A stretch of 64,000 nucleotides of DNA, taken from Macrostomum hystrix (taxonomy: Eukaryota > Platyhelminthes > Macrostomidae). Each line of letters begins with the position of its first letter. Position 1 is the stretch's first letter. The notes below the pieces were generated by a model. It ran no database searches, was not told the origin of the DNA, and saw nothing but the letters and a program-made list of their open reading frames with translations. A program made the position numbers and the translations under genes. Below are positions 12,931 through 26,100 of this stretch, one piece after another. Location of the stretch: contig CATNEN010000030.1 of assembly GCA_950097015.1 (NCBI GenBank), positions 3,271,001 to 3,335,000 of the forward strand, written 5' to 3'.

Positions 12931-14550
12931 TTATAATGTTCCAATGGATTTCTATAGGCAATAGAACTGAAGCGCAAGACTAAAAGAGAATACTAATTTG
13001 CAAAACATCCTTCAATCTTTAGGGGGTATAGTAGGACCAGCTAATTCACTGTTTGATGGCTTGCAGATTTCGCAACGTCTTCTGAAATTTATGCCAATAG
13101 TGACAGATCCGCTAAGTGAACTTGACGTTTATATTGTAACTGGGGTGAAACTGAGCTTATTACGAAAAATGGAACAACAGTTTTCAAGGGGCAAGATGTA
13201 AATTTTAGCTGATGATGATTGAGATCAACTTTGAATTGGAGCACTAAAATTAATAAGTTAAATGATCGTTAAAATGCCACAATGCCCAAGAAACTTATTG
13301 TGCTTATTCAAACCATGAACCGAATGACTTGGTGGGTACATTTGATGCGAAATACCACCCAATACGGTATTTATTGTCTGCAACCTTTCCATGGCCATAA
13401 ATAATATAGTCGCCTTAAATGATGGATCGCAATAGGCCCTGTATATAGTAGACTGACTGTTATACATTATAAAAATGACGCATTGCTATATATTCAGCAC
13501 TGAGATCATTCTTTAAGGAATTCGTGCGACCTAAACACGCTCTGCATACTTCTCCTACTCTTCACGCGTATGGGTAAATTCTTTTGTTAGACTAATTAGA
13601 CAATGCCAGTGATTATGGAAAATTTATCAGCCACTTGTGATACGGAATGCAATACAGTAGCGTGTGTGTGCCACCACCTGTATAAATAATACTGAGTATA
13701 AATAACAATCAACTATATAGCAATGCGGCAATGACAAATGGCCCAAGCCTTCTTAATATTCACATTTTTGTGACAATACAAGAACAAGTCATTCAAAAGA
13801 AGAGGTCGGCATATTTAAGAAAGTATATAGCTTTCGGAAGTCAGTCTATGGTAGGTTTTCCTTTTAGACGTTTTATCTTTTGAAAATGAAGTCTTAATTT
13901 CCGATTGGTTCAGTTACCCCATGGTGAGGTAACTTAGAAGCCTGGGTGAGTGTGTAGTCTCTGTCCATGGACTGAACAGCTAATTCCTTCTTCTCTCTTC
14001 TTTGTAATCGAGAAGCAACATTCTTATTAATTCCGAATCCTACCGCATGAATTTCTAATCTTGCTAATGAATAGATACGAGTTTGGTGAAAAGCCTTGAA
14101 TACTACTTATAACAGATCTAAGTAGTATAGCCGAACAGAGTCAAAACAATTTAAAGTTTGAAATATTATAATTATTGTCGCGCAATCGCGTACAAGCGGG
14201 AGGCAAACTAAAGTAACGTATTTTTTCAGTTATATTTGAAGCATTTACAAGTTTGTAACAGCAGGCAGAGAAGAGGATAGTTAGTTCTCTACGCCAGCTG
14301 AACTGGATAGCATCATCGACAGATCGGCTTCAGCCAAGCGTTCAATATGGGGTCATATTTATTATAAAGAAAGATGCGGACGCATTCGCGCAGAGGCGAC
14401 ACAGACACAGGCGCGCGTAAACCATTAGAGACCAGAGGTGCGACACGGGGCAATGGGAGTACAAAAGGCTACTTAAAAAAACCGAGATTTGACCACTTCA
14501 ACATGTTCTTTAGAAACCACATTGCTTGATGACGGCTCGACTTGTCTATT
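12931..14550. other. Intergenic DNA, no gene seen
   Basis: Unique AT-rich sequence with only short unsupported frames. Around 13930-13985 there is a fragment (tccatggactgaacagct) matching the SINE family 2 body. The right end approaches the 3' end of NEDD8. Confidence 0.5.
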
Positions 14551-14552
14551 AT

Positions 14553-14558
14553 TTTATT
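14553..14558 (-). terminator. Candidate polyadenylation signal of NEDD8
   Basis: AATAAA on the minus strand, 113 bp after the NEDD8 stop codon. It is the first canonical hexamer downstream. Confidence 0.5.
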
Positions 14559-14670
14559 GGAGTTTAGTCTATCGTTATTAGAAATGCTGCTATCATCAAA
14601 AATCCCCTTTTCTATATGAATTAGCCAGCTTAATAAAATGTTTCGACACAAGGTTAGGCTAGAGTGCGGC

Positions 14671-14907
14671 CTAGCAGCAGCCGCCACGCAGGGCCAGTAC
14701 CAGGTGCAGCACGGAGCCGCCTGTGATCTTTAATTCCTCGGCGGTCATAGCGTCGTTCATCTGCTTGCCTGAGAAGATTAGCCGCTGCTGGGGTGGCGGA
14801 ATGCCTTCTTTCTCTTCGACTCGCTCCTTGATTCGTTCCACTTTGTCAGTGGGCTCAATGTCAATCTCAATCTCTTTGCCAGTCAGGGTTTTCACTTTAA
14901 TTAGCAT
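14671..14907 (-). CDS. NEDD8: NEDD8 ubiquitin-like modifier precursor
   Basis: A 78-residue precursor in one uninterrupted frame. NEDD8 is conjugated to cullins, and so activates cullin-RING ubiquitin ligases, through its own E1 and E2. The identification is firm: the N-terminus [20 protein letters not shown] and the following [17 protein letters not shown] segment are those of NEDD8, not ubiquitin. Ala72, which separates NEDD8 from ubiquitin (Arg72), is present in LALRGG. The mature end is Gly76 and the precursor tail is only Cys-Cys, shorter than the usual five residues. Residues 52-66 ([15 protein letters not shown]) differ from the vertebrate form. Upstream on the minus strand (about 14937) a tttttcag acceptor-like sequence could end a 5'-UTR intron or be a trans-splice acceptor. 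I cannot tell a functional intronless gene from a very young retrocopy, but the frame is intact. Confidence 0.95.
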   Translation of the reverse strand: MLIKVKTLTGKEIEIDIEPTDKVERIKERVEEKEGIPPPQQRLIFSGKQMNDAMTAEELKITGGSVLHLVLALRGGCC

Positions 14908-14937
14908 TGTTTGTTGGATGAGTAAAAATCAGATCTG

Positions 14938-17114
14938 AAAAAATGAAATTTAATGTTGTCATGCATTTATTAGTCCATAGGCTAACTGCAAGGATAACTA
15001 CAGAAAAAATGATAGAAGTACCTCTAGAGTTTTAGGCCTATTAGGAAGTGCCATAGGTCTTATCAATACTAGCTTATGTCATAATATGAATTTTTATATT
15101 GATTGATTCTACAAAACAATCCACTTGAAAAAATATTTAAACAAGAAATAAATATATAATCTTAAAAAGCTTTATTTTAAGACATAGTATTGTAATATAT
15201 AGAAAACATTCTTCCAAAAAGGCTAACACAGTTTGAAAATGTTTAATTACACTTATTTACAACTTTGAACTTGCTTTACCATATTAGAAAGGGAAGATGA
15301 ATAGAAACAGCTAGCTATTGTTCAGATGATAAGAGTTTTATTTTAAAGTTTATGCTTCATCCCTTAACATTATTATTGAGTTTTTTACGGTAAAAAACCT
15401 CTGGCTAATGGTTCATTATAACCCCAAGATCCAACCATAAAGGGCAGTTGGGCACATTGCAAGACAAAGCTACTGTCTATGCATGGAACAAGCAAAGCAC
15501 TATTTGACTCAATTTGAGTCATATCTACAATGACTTTTGTGCTCTAGTCTATACCTAGAGAAGAGCCACTTTGGCAACTTTCTATACTAGATGAGCCAAT
15601 ATTACTCTTTTTGATCAACTCTGTCAAACTCAGAACTTTTTATAGTTGTTTTATTATTTGGTAGGCCTAGTATTTTGTAAAATAATGAAATAAATGAAAC
15701 TGAATGACTGCCAATTAAACACAGTGGTCATTTATAGTAAACAATGAAGAGATAATTTGTATTTCCTAAGCATATTAGGAAAAATTAATCAGTAAAAGCC
15801 ATTTACAATTGGCTAGTCATAGACTTATATAGCCTGGTATATATAGCCATATTATTGTTAAGATTTAGAATCTCATCTAAACATTAGGGGCCAGGCCTAC
15901 TAATCTATAAAAACTGTAGTTAGACATGCTAAATAATAATATCTTTAATACAGTTCTTAATTCTTATAATAGCCTAGCTGGAGGCTTAAATTTATTTAAC
16001 TACTTAATTGCTAATATCATTACTCAAAATGGTAGACTAGCTTTATAATTCATTAAATGGGATGATTTAGATATAGGCCTAAAGCCTAAAACATAATACA
16101 TCAGCTAGCGGGTCCTGGGCCAATAAAAATTGACAAATAGGGGCCTACAAATAAACACTTAGGCCTTGCAGCTAGCAAGAAAGAAGTTTCATGGTGTTAC
16201 CAGGCTTAATATTAGCTACTTATACCATTGGCATTAGGTCTATTGCCATATTGGTTTTCTAATACAACAGGATTTTATCTTGAGGCTAGGCCTTACGCCC
16301 AAACATGGCTAGGATACTCTATAGGGACAGAACACAATCACTTTATCAGTGACCTTTCCTGTCTACCTTCTGTATTTTAGTCTGCCTCATTTAAGTAGAC
16401 GAGCCTAAACCAAGATGCGAGTGAAATGTGAAGAGAAATGCATAAAAACGAATAGGGGCCTAGGCCTAATAGATAAAATATAATAATCAGAGTAAAATTT
16501 TGAAAGTCTATTAATGTGGATATGCACTCTAAGTAGATAGTTTAAACGTAAATAAAGTTAGACTTGATAGAAATAAATTATAATTATAAAGATTTTTAAG
16601 TTAGACCATGACTAGGTGCAGTTAGCTATTAGTACTCTATAGAAGTTAGCGCAATTAGCAAAGCAACAAATCCAAATCCGTACATTTGTTTTTATTTTTT
16701 AACTGTTGTGTAACTGAAATTGTTTTCAAGTTTGTAAAAAATATTTGACTGCATATAAAATGCTTAAACTATGCGACTGAAACAAAAAACACTAACTGGT
16801 TGTTAAAAAAGGCAATAGCTTGGCTGAAAATTTTAACTTTAAGTGATTGTGTTTTTTATCACCACGATATTTAAATGATCGGTTACTAACATATCCCTTA
16901 TCATTGAAAGACATTGTATTCTTTCTCCACACTTTGAGTACATAGCTAAGCTAGCCGTATTGTTATATTTTAAATAGCTTACAACGAATCAGCAGTTGTG
17001 TATTGGAAAGATACACTCTAAACATTTTCGCCATTTTCTCGAAGAAGTGAAGGACGGTCCATAGAATAAGTCTTAGGTATTCTTAGACTACGTTAAAGAT
17101 AAGAAAATATTTTA
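14938..17114. other. AT-rich intergenic region between NEDD8 and nardilysin
   Basis: About 2.1 kb of unique AT-rich DNA between divergently transcribed NEDD8 (minus) and nardilysin (plus). No open frame over 60 codons, no tandem array, no recognised RNA gene. It presumably contains both promoters, but I see no diagnostic element. Confidence 0.5.
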
Positions 17115-20100
17115 ATGCAAGTAGAAGAAGTGAAGGATGATTTCTTATATCAAGGAGAATTTATTATTAGCGAAGGAGATACGAAAATTTATAGGTAAGT
17201 ACTTAAAACTATAGAACTTATTGACTTAGCTCGTAATGCATTGCAAGTTCGTTCTTTCTGCTTTAGTAGATAGATATTAAACAGATATAAGTAATAGAAA
17301 AGTTTATATTTGATTTAGAGTTTTGTGCAATATGAGTAAGATAAGCAGCAGGTAGTTCTAAATTATATTTTTGTTTTGTATATGGAAATAGTATCATTTT
17401 ACTATATCACTAGGCCCTATGTGTCAATTTAGCTATATGTTTCCTTGGGTTTTCATCTAGAAAAAAGAGAATAAAGGGGAATATATTTTTGCATACATGA
17501 AAGAGAGAAGCATTCTTTTTGTTTCTTAAAGAATATATTGACAGCACATTTTCTTAACTGTCTTTCAAAGTTTAAATAAGTTCAGTAGACATTATTACAT
17601 GAACTTCATTATGATTTAACTATTCCCTTATGAGTAATTTACCCTAAAAAACTAGATCTTACTTGACAGATGCCAAGAACATCTATGTAACCTTCTATAT
17701 GTATAAACGCCCATTGCCCTATCATTTTAAGTGCCTATAAGAGTATATAATATATGCCTTTATAATATATGCCTATGTAATATTGGCCCTCATAATTCAT
17801 GGGGTTGTACAGCCTTGAATCTTGATGTCTAGAAGAAGTTATCCTAAATATTCAATGCTATATTGCTAAAACATTGCAACTGGTAGGCTTTTAAAGCCTC
17901 AATTTAAATGTAGGCTTTTAATTTTAAGTGTATGTGCTACTAAGTACTATTGATTTCTCAATGTTAAGAAGCTTGTGTTTGCATTAATTACATAACAAGA
18001 ATGTGACTGAAATGCAAGAGGTGATTTAATTATTTTTGTTCATCTATTAAAAGCCACAACTTCAATTGCTCACACTAGCTATTCATATTGAAAAAAATAT
18101 AATTTGATAAAAAATTAATACCTTAGTTCAAGCTTTATTCTCTTTTGCTTTTTGGCTTGTGTAGCGCGAACCTATTGCAAGTGGATGCACTCATTAAGAG
18201 CTATATTACTCATATTTACTTGTCAGGCATATTGTGCTCGACAATGGCCTCCAGGTGCTGCTAATTCACGAGCCAGACGATGCAGACAACTGGACAACTG
18301 TCAAGCGGCGCAAGTCCACCGTGGAGCCACTGGACGCCATGGTGGAGGCCAGCACCATCCAGTCTGCTGACGAAGACGAAGATGTTGCCAATAACGAAGG
18401 ACCTTCTGAGCAACGCCGTCGGCGAAGGCGCGTTAGAAATGGCGATCAGAACGGAAGCATTGCCGCGGAAGGAAACGCCAGCCCGAAAAACAGCAGCATC
18501 GAGGTGGTCACCTCGGACGGATTTGAGAATACGGAAGTCGATGAAGAGAACGAAGAGATCCCTGCCGAAGAATTCGATCAGGTAATACGCCCATAAGAAA
18601 CCTGATATTGCCTGTAACGAACTGAGCATTCATGTACCTTTATGCAGTCTTCCTACTTCTTGCGCTAAAAATAAAAAAAATGGGCCATTTGTACAGGCAG
18701 TGGCTCAGCCGCAGCTATTAACAGTGGAAAGATCACGCCTTTTTCCTGCCCGGGGAAAGACCACGAAGGTATTTCAAACACCCACTGCCTACTTCACGAT
18801 AGCTCCCAAACCGAATGACCGATGACCGTGAACGTCCACCATTTAAATCAACATTTTCCGCCCTTCACGACGAACTTACTTTCAAAGTTTTGTGATTCTG
18901 GAAGTTTTTTATCATCGAATAGAGGTGGATGTTATGCATTTCAATGGCAATTGGTTGAATATTTTTGGAGATACGAAAACTTCGGGTATTTGAAATACCT
19001 CGAGTGGTATTTTAACTGTAAAGCATGCCTACTATTTTTTCTACTCAATGTCAAATCTTCATATGTCAACTCAAGTTTTCGCAGTTATTAAATTCCAAAA
19101 CTCGCGTTTTTCAATCAGGAGGACGCTGAAGAGGACTCTAGTGCCATTGAAATCGAAGCCGCGGTAGTGCTAGAACGCGGCGATCGCGACAACCTGGCCG
19201 AGGCGCGCCGCAGTCAGCAGGTTCGCAGCGCCAAACTGTCCGCCGCAGCCGTCTGTGTTGGCAGCGGCAACGCCCAGGACGATCCGGACTTGCCCGGCCT
19301 GGCGCACTGCCTGGAGCACATGGTGTTCATGGGCTCGGCCAAGTATCCGGACGAGAACGGCTTCGACTCGTTCGTCCAGGAGTGCGGCGGCAGCATCAAC
19401 GCCTGGACTGACGCCGAACAGACTCTGTTCCATTTTAGCGTTCGGCAGCAGAGCTTGGTGGAGTGCCTGGATAGGTGAGGATGCGACTCGCCTCATTCTG
19501 TTTGCCGTCACTTCAGTAAATGCTCGGAGTATAGAACACCATTTATAGTGCTCTATCTAGGACAAACGGGATCCTTTTTTCATATCTGAAATCCCATCTT
19601 TCCTAAAAACAAATCCCATATAATCGTCGACATCCCAGCCTTGAACAAAAAACTCCAATAAAGAAATCCCGCTTAAATGAACAGAATCCCATCTTGTCAT
19701 AGAAATCCCTTCTCAGACGAACACGATCTAATGTTTCATAGAAAATACCACTTAAGCAACGAAGTTCCCACATTTCATATAAATTCCAATTCAAACGATC
19801 AGGATCCCAAATTTAATAAAAATTCCTTCTAAAACGATCAGGATCCCATCTTTCATAGAAATCCCCGCTCGGATAAGCAGTATCCCATTTTTCATAGAAA
19901 TCCCCGCTCGGATAAGCAGGATCCCATCCTTCATGGAAATCCCCACTCGGATAAGCAGTATCCCATTTTTCATAGAAATCCCCGCTCGGATAAGCAGGAT
20001 CCCATCTTTCATGGAAATCTCCACTTGGATAAGCAGGATTCCATCTTTCATGGAAATCTCCACTCGGATAAGAAGGATCCCATCTTTCATAGAAATCCCC

Positions 20101-23100
20101 ACTCGGATAAGCAGAATCCCATCTTTCATAGAAATCCCCACTCGGATAAGCAGAATCCCATCTTTAATAGAAATCCCCGCTCGGTTAAGCAGGATCCCAT
20201 CTTTCATGGAAATCCCCGCTCGGATAAGCAGAATCCCATCTTTCATGTGAAATGGCTCCATTTTCATGGCTCCATTTGTAGAACTATCGCTTAATCGAGC
20301 AGGCTCACAATCATTCACAAGAATTCATTCACCCAAACTGGGTCCGTAGATTCGCCCACCTGCTAGGCGAGCCGCTGCTACTCGAGTCCAGCCTGGAACG
20401 CGAGGTGCAAGCCGTGCACAGCGAATTCGAACTGGCCTGCACCAATGTCGACTCGCAGATGAACTTTTTCCACGCCTTCTTGGCCGGCCCGGAGCATCCG
20501 ATGGGCGGCTTTAAGTCCGGCAATCGCTTCACCCTCTGGGAGCGGCCGCGCGCCAACGGCATCGACGTGCGCGATCGTCTGGAGAGCTACTGGCATCGGC
20601 ACTACACGGCCGGGAATATGCGGCTGGCTGTGCAGAGCCGCATCGGCCTGGATGAACTCGAAGCCTCGGTGCGCGACTCCTTCGCCTGCCTCCAGCCTGG
20701 CCAACCGCAGCCGCGCAGTCTGGCGCCGCCTTTCGGAGCCGACTGCGACAGATTCTTCGGGCGAGTCTATAAACTCGTCCCGGCCAAGGACATGGACCGG
20801 CTGCGTCTGGCCTGGCCTGGTCCGCCTGCCCGACTGCGCGATCAGCCGCATCGCCTGCTGGCCATCTGTCTGACTCACGAAGGTCCTGGCAGCCTCCTGG
20901 ACTGCATGCGTCGGTCCGGCCTGGCCGCCGAGCTCTGGGCCGGCGTGCGCAATCGCGGCCTAAGCGACAATCAGGCGGCGTCACTCTTTGAAGTTGGCGT
21001 CCGTCTGACGCCAAGCGGCCTGCGGGTCTGGGAGAGGATCGTCCGCCTCATCTATTCCTACGTCGGCATGCTGGGCCGGCGTCTGCCAGAACTGGCCAGA
21101 ATCTACGCCGAGAGGAGGCGAATCTGGCGTACAGCATTTCGCTTTCAAGAGGAAGACGAACCGGCGGACAGCGTGGAATTCGTCAGCTGCAATATGCAAC
21201 GACTGCCGCCCGAGATGTGGCTAATGGGCGATCGAATGGTTCGCCGCTTCAATTTAGAAGCCATCGAAGATTATTGGCGCCGTCTGCGACCGCGGAATTC
21301 TTGCATACTGATCACTTCGCGTTCGTTTGTTCCGCTGTGCCATCGGGTCACTGATGGTCCGGCTGTGCGCTTTGCAGAGCATAGGTCAGTGACTCTCATG
21401 AGCTAATTGCTGTGATTTGCCACGGAATTTAGATGTTTGGGAGGGACGTCACAGTCCCGAATGGAAGCCACAGTCCCGAAAGGAAGCCACAGTCCCGAAG
21501 GAAAGCCACAGTCCCGAATGGAAGCCACAGTCCCGAAGGAAAGCCACAGTCCCGAATGGAAGCCACAGTCCCGAATGGAAGCCACAGTCCCGAATGGAAG
21601 CCACAGTCCCGAAGGAAGCCACAGTCCCGAATGGAAGCCACAGTCCCGAATGGAAGCCACAGTCCCGAATGGAAGCCACAGTCCCGAAGGAAAGCCACAG
21701 TCCCGAATGGAAGCCACAGTCCCGAAGGAAGCCACAGTCCCGAATGGAAGCCACAGTCCCGAAGGAAGCCACAGTCCCGAATGGAAGCCACAGTCCCGAA
21801 GGAAAGCCACAGTCCCGAATGGAAGCCACAGTCCCGAAGGAAGCCACAGTCCCGAATGGAAGCCACAGTCCCGAAGGAAGCCACAGTCCCGAATGGAAGC
21901 CACAGTCCCGAATGGAAGCCACAGTCCCGAAGGAAAGCCACAGTCCCGAATGGAAGCCACAGTCCCGAAGGAAAGCCACAGTCCCGAATGGAAGCCACAG
22001 TCCCGAAGGAAGCCACAGTCCCGAATGGAAGCCACAGTCCCGAAGGAAGCCACAGTCCCGAATGGAAGCCACAGTCCCGAAGGAAAGCCACAGTCCCGAA
22101 TGGAAGCCACAGTCCCGAAGGAAGCCACAGTCCCGAATGGAAGCCACAGTCCCGAAGGAAGCCACAGTCCCGAATGGAAGCCACAGTCCCGAAGGAAAGC
22201 CACAGTCCCGAATGGAAGCCACAGTCCCGAATGGAAGCCACAGTCCCGAAGGAAAGCCACAGTCCCGAATGGAAGCCACAGTCCCGAAGGAAAGCCACAG
22301 TCCCGAATGGAAGCCACAGTCCCGAATGGAAGCCACAGTCCCGAAGGAAAGCCACAGTCCCGAATGGAAGCCACATTCCTGAATTTCTGTTGTTAAAATA
22401 CTTATTAAAAATGGTATTTTTCTAATTAGCATTATAAGTGGCCTATTCAACTCCGCCCAAGGTTATTTAGGGAGTCGTTTAGCTATTCCAAGGCAGCAAG
22501 TTTTTGCTGTTCCTGTTTTCGGCAGAAAAATAAGCACATTTCAATTGCGGCTCGCTTTGCACTGTGCCACCTCGTCAGTGTAGTTAAATTAGCAACTTAG
22601 CCCTGTTAAGCAAACAGTGTGTGTACATTATAAACCTACCTATTGACTTGGGTGGGCAGTGTGAACCCAGCTCTCGTCTCGCCGTGAACTAAATGGTGCA
22701 GAACTTAGATTGAATTTCATTAAACAGCCTGCTAGCCTAGTGGAGTCTCGTTCTGTGACTGCGCAGCGCTTCGTACCACCGTATTGTTTTCCACAGCTTT
22801 TCAGGTTGAAAAACGCTAGATCATTGCTAAATTAAAAGTACGTACTAACCTGTACTATCACTACCACCATGGTAGACCCCTCTGGTGAAAGGGGACTTTC
22901 AATTCTATCAATCCCACACTCCTATCTCACAATCCCACACTCCTATCTCACAATCCCACACTCCTATCTCACAATCCCACACTCCTATCTTACAATCTCA
23001 CACTAATGTCTCACAATCCCACAATCTAATCTCACAATCCCACACTCTAATCTCACAATCCCACACTCATGTCTCACAACCCAACACTCTTATCTCATAA

Positions 23101-26100
23101 TCCCACACTCCTATCTCACAATCCCACACTTCTATCTCACAATCCCACACTCCTATCTCGCAATCCCACACTCCTATCTCACAACCCACACTCCTATCTC
23201 ACAACCCAAACTCTTATTTCACAATCCCACACTCTAATCTCACCATCCCACACTCTAATATCATAATCCCACACTTTTATCTCATAATCGCTCACTCTAA
23301 TCTCACAATACCACACTCTTATCTCATAATCCCAGACTTGTGTCTCACAATCCCACACTCTAATCTCACAATCCCACACTGCTGTCTCACAATCTCACAC
23401 TTCTATCTCACAATCCCACACTCATTACTCGCGATCCCACACTCTTATCTCATAATCCCATACTCTTATCTCACAATCCTTGACTCTAATCTCACAATCC
23501 CACACTCTTATCTCACAATCCCACACTCTTATCTCACAACCCCACACTCTAATCTCACAATCCCACACTCTTATCTCACAATCCCACACTCTTATCTAAC
23601 AATCCCACACTCTTATCTCACAATCCCACACTCTTATCTCACAATCCTCAAAAAACCCGATGCAAGAGTTTTTCAGCACAGAACTTTATAACACCCCTAT
23701 GTGAAAGTATGTGAAAAGTTATGTGAAAGTAACTGAATTCACTCGCTCTCAAAGAGAATTTTATTGATTAAATAAATCAGTCTCAGCGAGGACACAATGG
23801 CAGACTGGGAGCGCTGCGTACTAGAGCCTGACAATGAGCTGCTCAACGCCTGCCCTCTGCACCTGCCGCTGCCAAATCAGTTTGTGTCGGAGAATTTCAA
23901 CGTCCAATCGCCGTCTGACGCCTACAGTGACATGGGCCTGGACTGCGTGCCCGAGGTAAGAGCTCGTTGATCGGAGCTGTACTCGTAGCACAAAATTACA
24001 GTAGGAATTAATTATTTTCCAGAAAAAATAAGAAAATATTTTCTTGATGAAAATTTCAAGCTTTAAGAAAAAATGCTGCTTCGTGATAAACAAGTCCATT
24101 TCTTTGAAAAAAAAGTTCTTAAAGAAATGAATTAGTAAATTTAACTTATAAAATTTCATGTCTTTGAAAATCAAGTTTGTACAAGTACGAGCGTATATAT
24201 ACTTGAACAACTTGATTAAATTTTTAACAATTTAATCCTGGGGGACTTCTAAATATATAAATGGAAAATAATTATACATTCAGGCTACATTTACATAGAG
24301 CAGGGGTCGGCAAACTTATTAGCTAGCGGGCCAAATAGAGAACCTAAAAGACGACAGCGGGCCGCATTGACTGTAAAAATATGAGACAATGTAGAGATGA
24401 GACACGGGAGAGATGAGACACGGGAGAGATGAGACACAGGAGAGATAAGACACGGGGAGAGATAAGACACGGGGAGAGATGAGACACGGGGAGAGATAAG
24501 ACACGGGGAGAGATGAGACACGGGGAGAGATGAGACACGGGAGAGATGAGACACGCGAGAGATGAGACACGGGAGAGATGAGACACAGGAGAGATAAGAC
24601 ACGGGGAGAGATGAGACACGGGGAGAGATAAGACACGGGGAGAGATGAGACACGGGGAGAGATAAGACACGGGGAGAGATAAGACACGGGGAGAGATGAG
24701 ACACGGGAGAGATGAGACACGGAAGAGATAAGACACGGGGAGAGATAAGACACGGGGAGAGATAAGACACGGGGAGAGATAAGACACAGGGAGAGATCAG
24801 ACACGGGGAGAGATAAGACACGGGGAGAGATAAGACACAGGGAGAGATGATACACGGGGAGAGATAAGACACGGGGAGAGATAAGACACAGGGAGAGATG
24901 AGACACGGGGAGAGATAAGACACAGGGAGAGATAAGACACGGGAAGAGATAAGACACAGGGAGAGATAAGACACAGGGAGAGATAAGACACGGGGAGAGA
25001 TGAGACACGGGAGAGATGAGACAGGGGAGAGAAAGGACACAGGGGACAGGGGAGCGATGAGACAGGGGAGAGATCTTACAGGGGAGAGATGAGACAGGAT
25101 ACTGTAGGTGTCGGAATGGGCAACGGGCCGGATTTGGGAGCTTCGAGGGGCGCATCTGGCCCGCGGGCCGGAGTTTGCCGACCCTTGACATAGAGTATGA
25201 ATTTTCTAAGCTTAATGTCACATTTATCCCACCCCGCAGTACCCAATCAGAGTGCTGCTAGGAGACCCGGCTGTGGACAAGTTCGGCCCACTATTCTACT
25301 ACAAAGATAGAAAGTTTAAAACGCCGCGAGGTTAGTTTTCTTGATTAAAGTACATTTCTTGAAGCTCACGAGCAATACTTTTAATATATAGGTACACGTA
25401 TGTATTGCGCTTACTTTAATAAGCGCAACGGTAATTTATCACATAACTGTAATAAAACATTAATCATTCCGTAACGGTAAAATGTAACCATAATAATAAT
25501 AATAAGTGCAGGAGGGCTGCTAGAATTGGCACATCATTTGGTGACACTAGACCTGGAGCCAGCGAGGAGGCAATTTCGCTGACTCCTGAGCACACACGCA
25601 CACAGATACAGTAAGCCCACACAGGTGTGTACATCTGCCTTGACTTTCTCATCGTCAGGCAATTTACACTCTCACCGAGCCTTGGAGGTTGGCCCTCAAG
25701 GGCGTAAATTTCACGTCAAGCCCCAAGCATTCTCTCCGCGGCTGCGCCCCAAATAAATGTGGCCTCGCCGCGGAATCGAGCTCACGGACCTTGGTGCGAG
25801 AGGCAAACGCGTTAACCGCTCTGCCACTCACCCCCCTTATTTAACAATTAAAATAACGGAGGTTTTAGCCAAGTAGTTAGAGCTTTGAAAATCTTACCGA
25901 GAGGTCGCGAGTTCGAATCGTAGCGCAAGGAAAAGAAAGCTATACAAGTAATTTCCTTCTGTTTCGGATCGCCCAGATATAAAACATGGTTTGTACAATA
26001 GCTGCGGCTTTGACACTGACTAAATCTGGCCCAGTTCGACCCAAACTTTATATTTTAAATAACCCTAATTTGTTTCTTATTCCAACTACTAACATTATGG

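Noticed and set aside
20282-20349. Earlier start of nardilysin exon 4 (frame is open through FIHPNWVRR)
   Set aside because: Acceptors there give the wrong phase after exon 3. The acceptor at 20349 keeps phase and gives the exact 77-residue spacing between zinc ligands.
21417-22450. Long open frames (315-333 codons) in the 19-bp array
   Set aside because: They are present on both strands simultaneously and created by a stop-free repeat unit inside a nardilysin intron.
24291-25221. Minus-strand frames of 249 and 300 codons (Leu/Pro/Ser repeats)
   Set aside because: They lie wholly within the 17-bp array of the hAT MITE; no coding evidence.
25860-25930. tRNA gene
   Set aside because: A- and B-box-like words are present, but acceptor and anticodon stems do not pair; more likely a pseudogene or SINE head.
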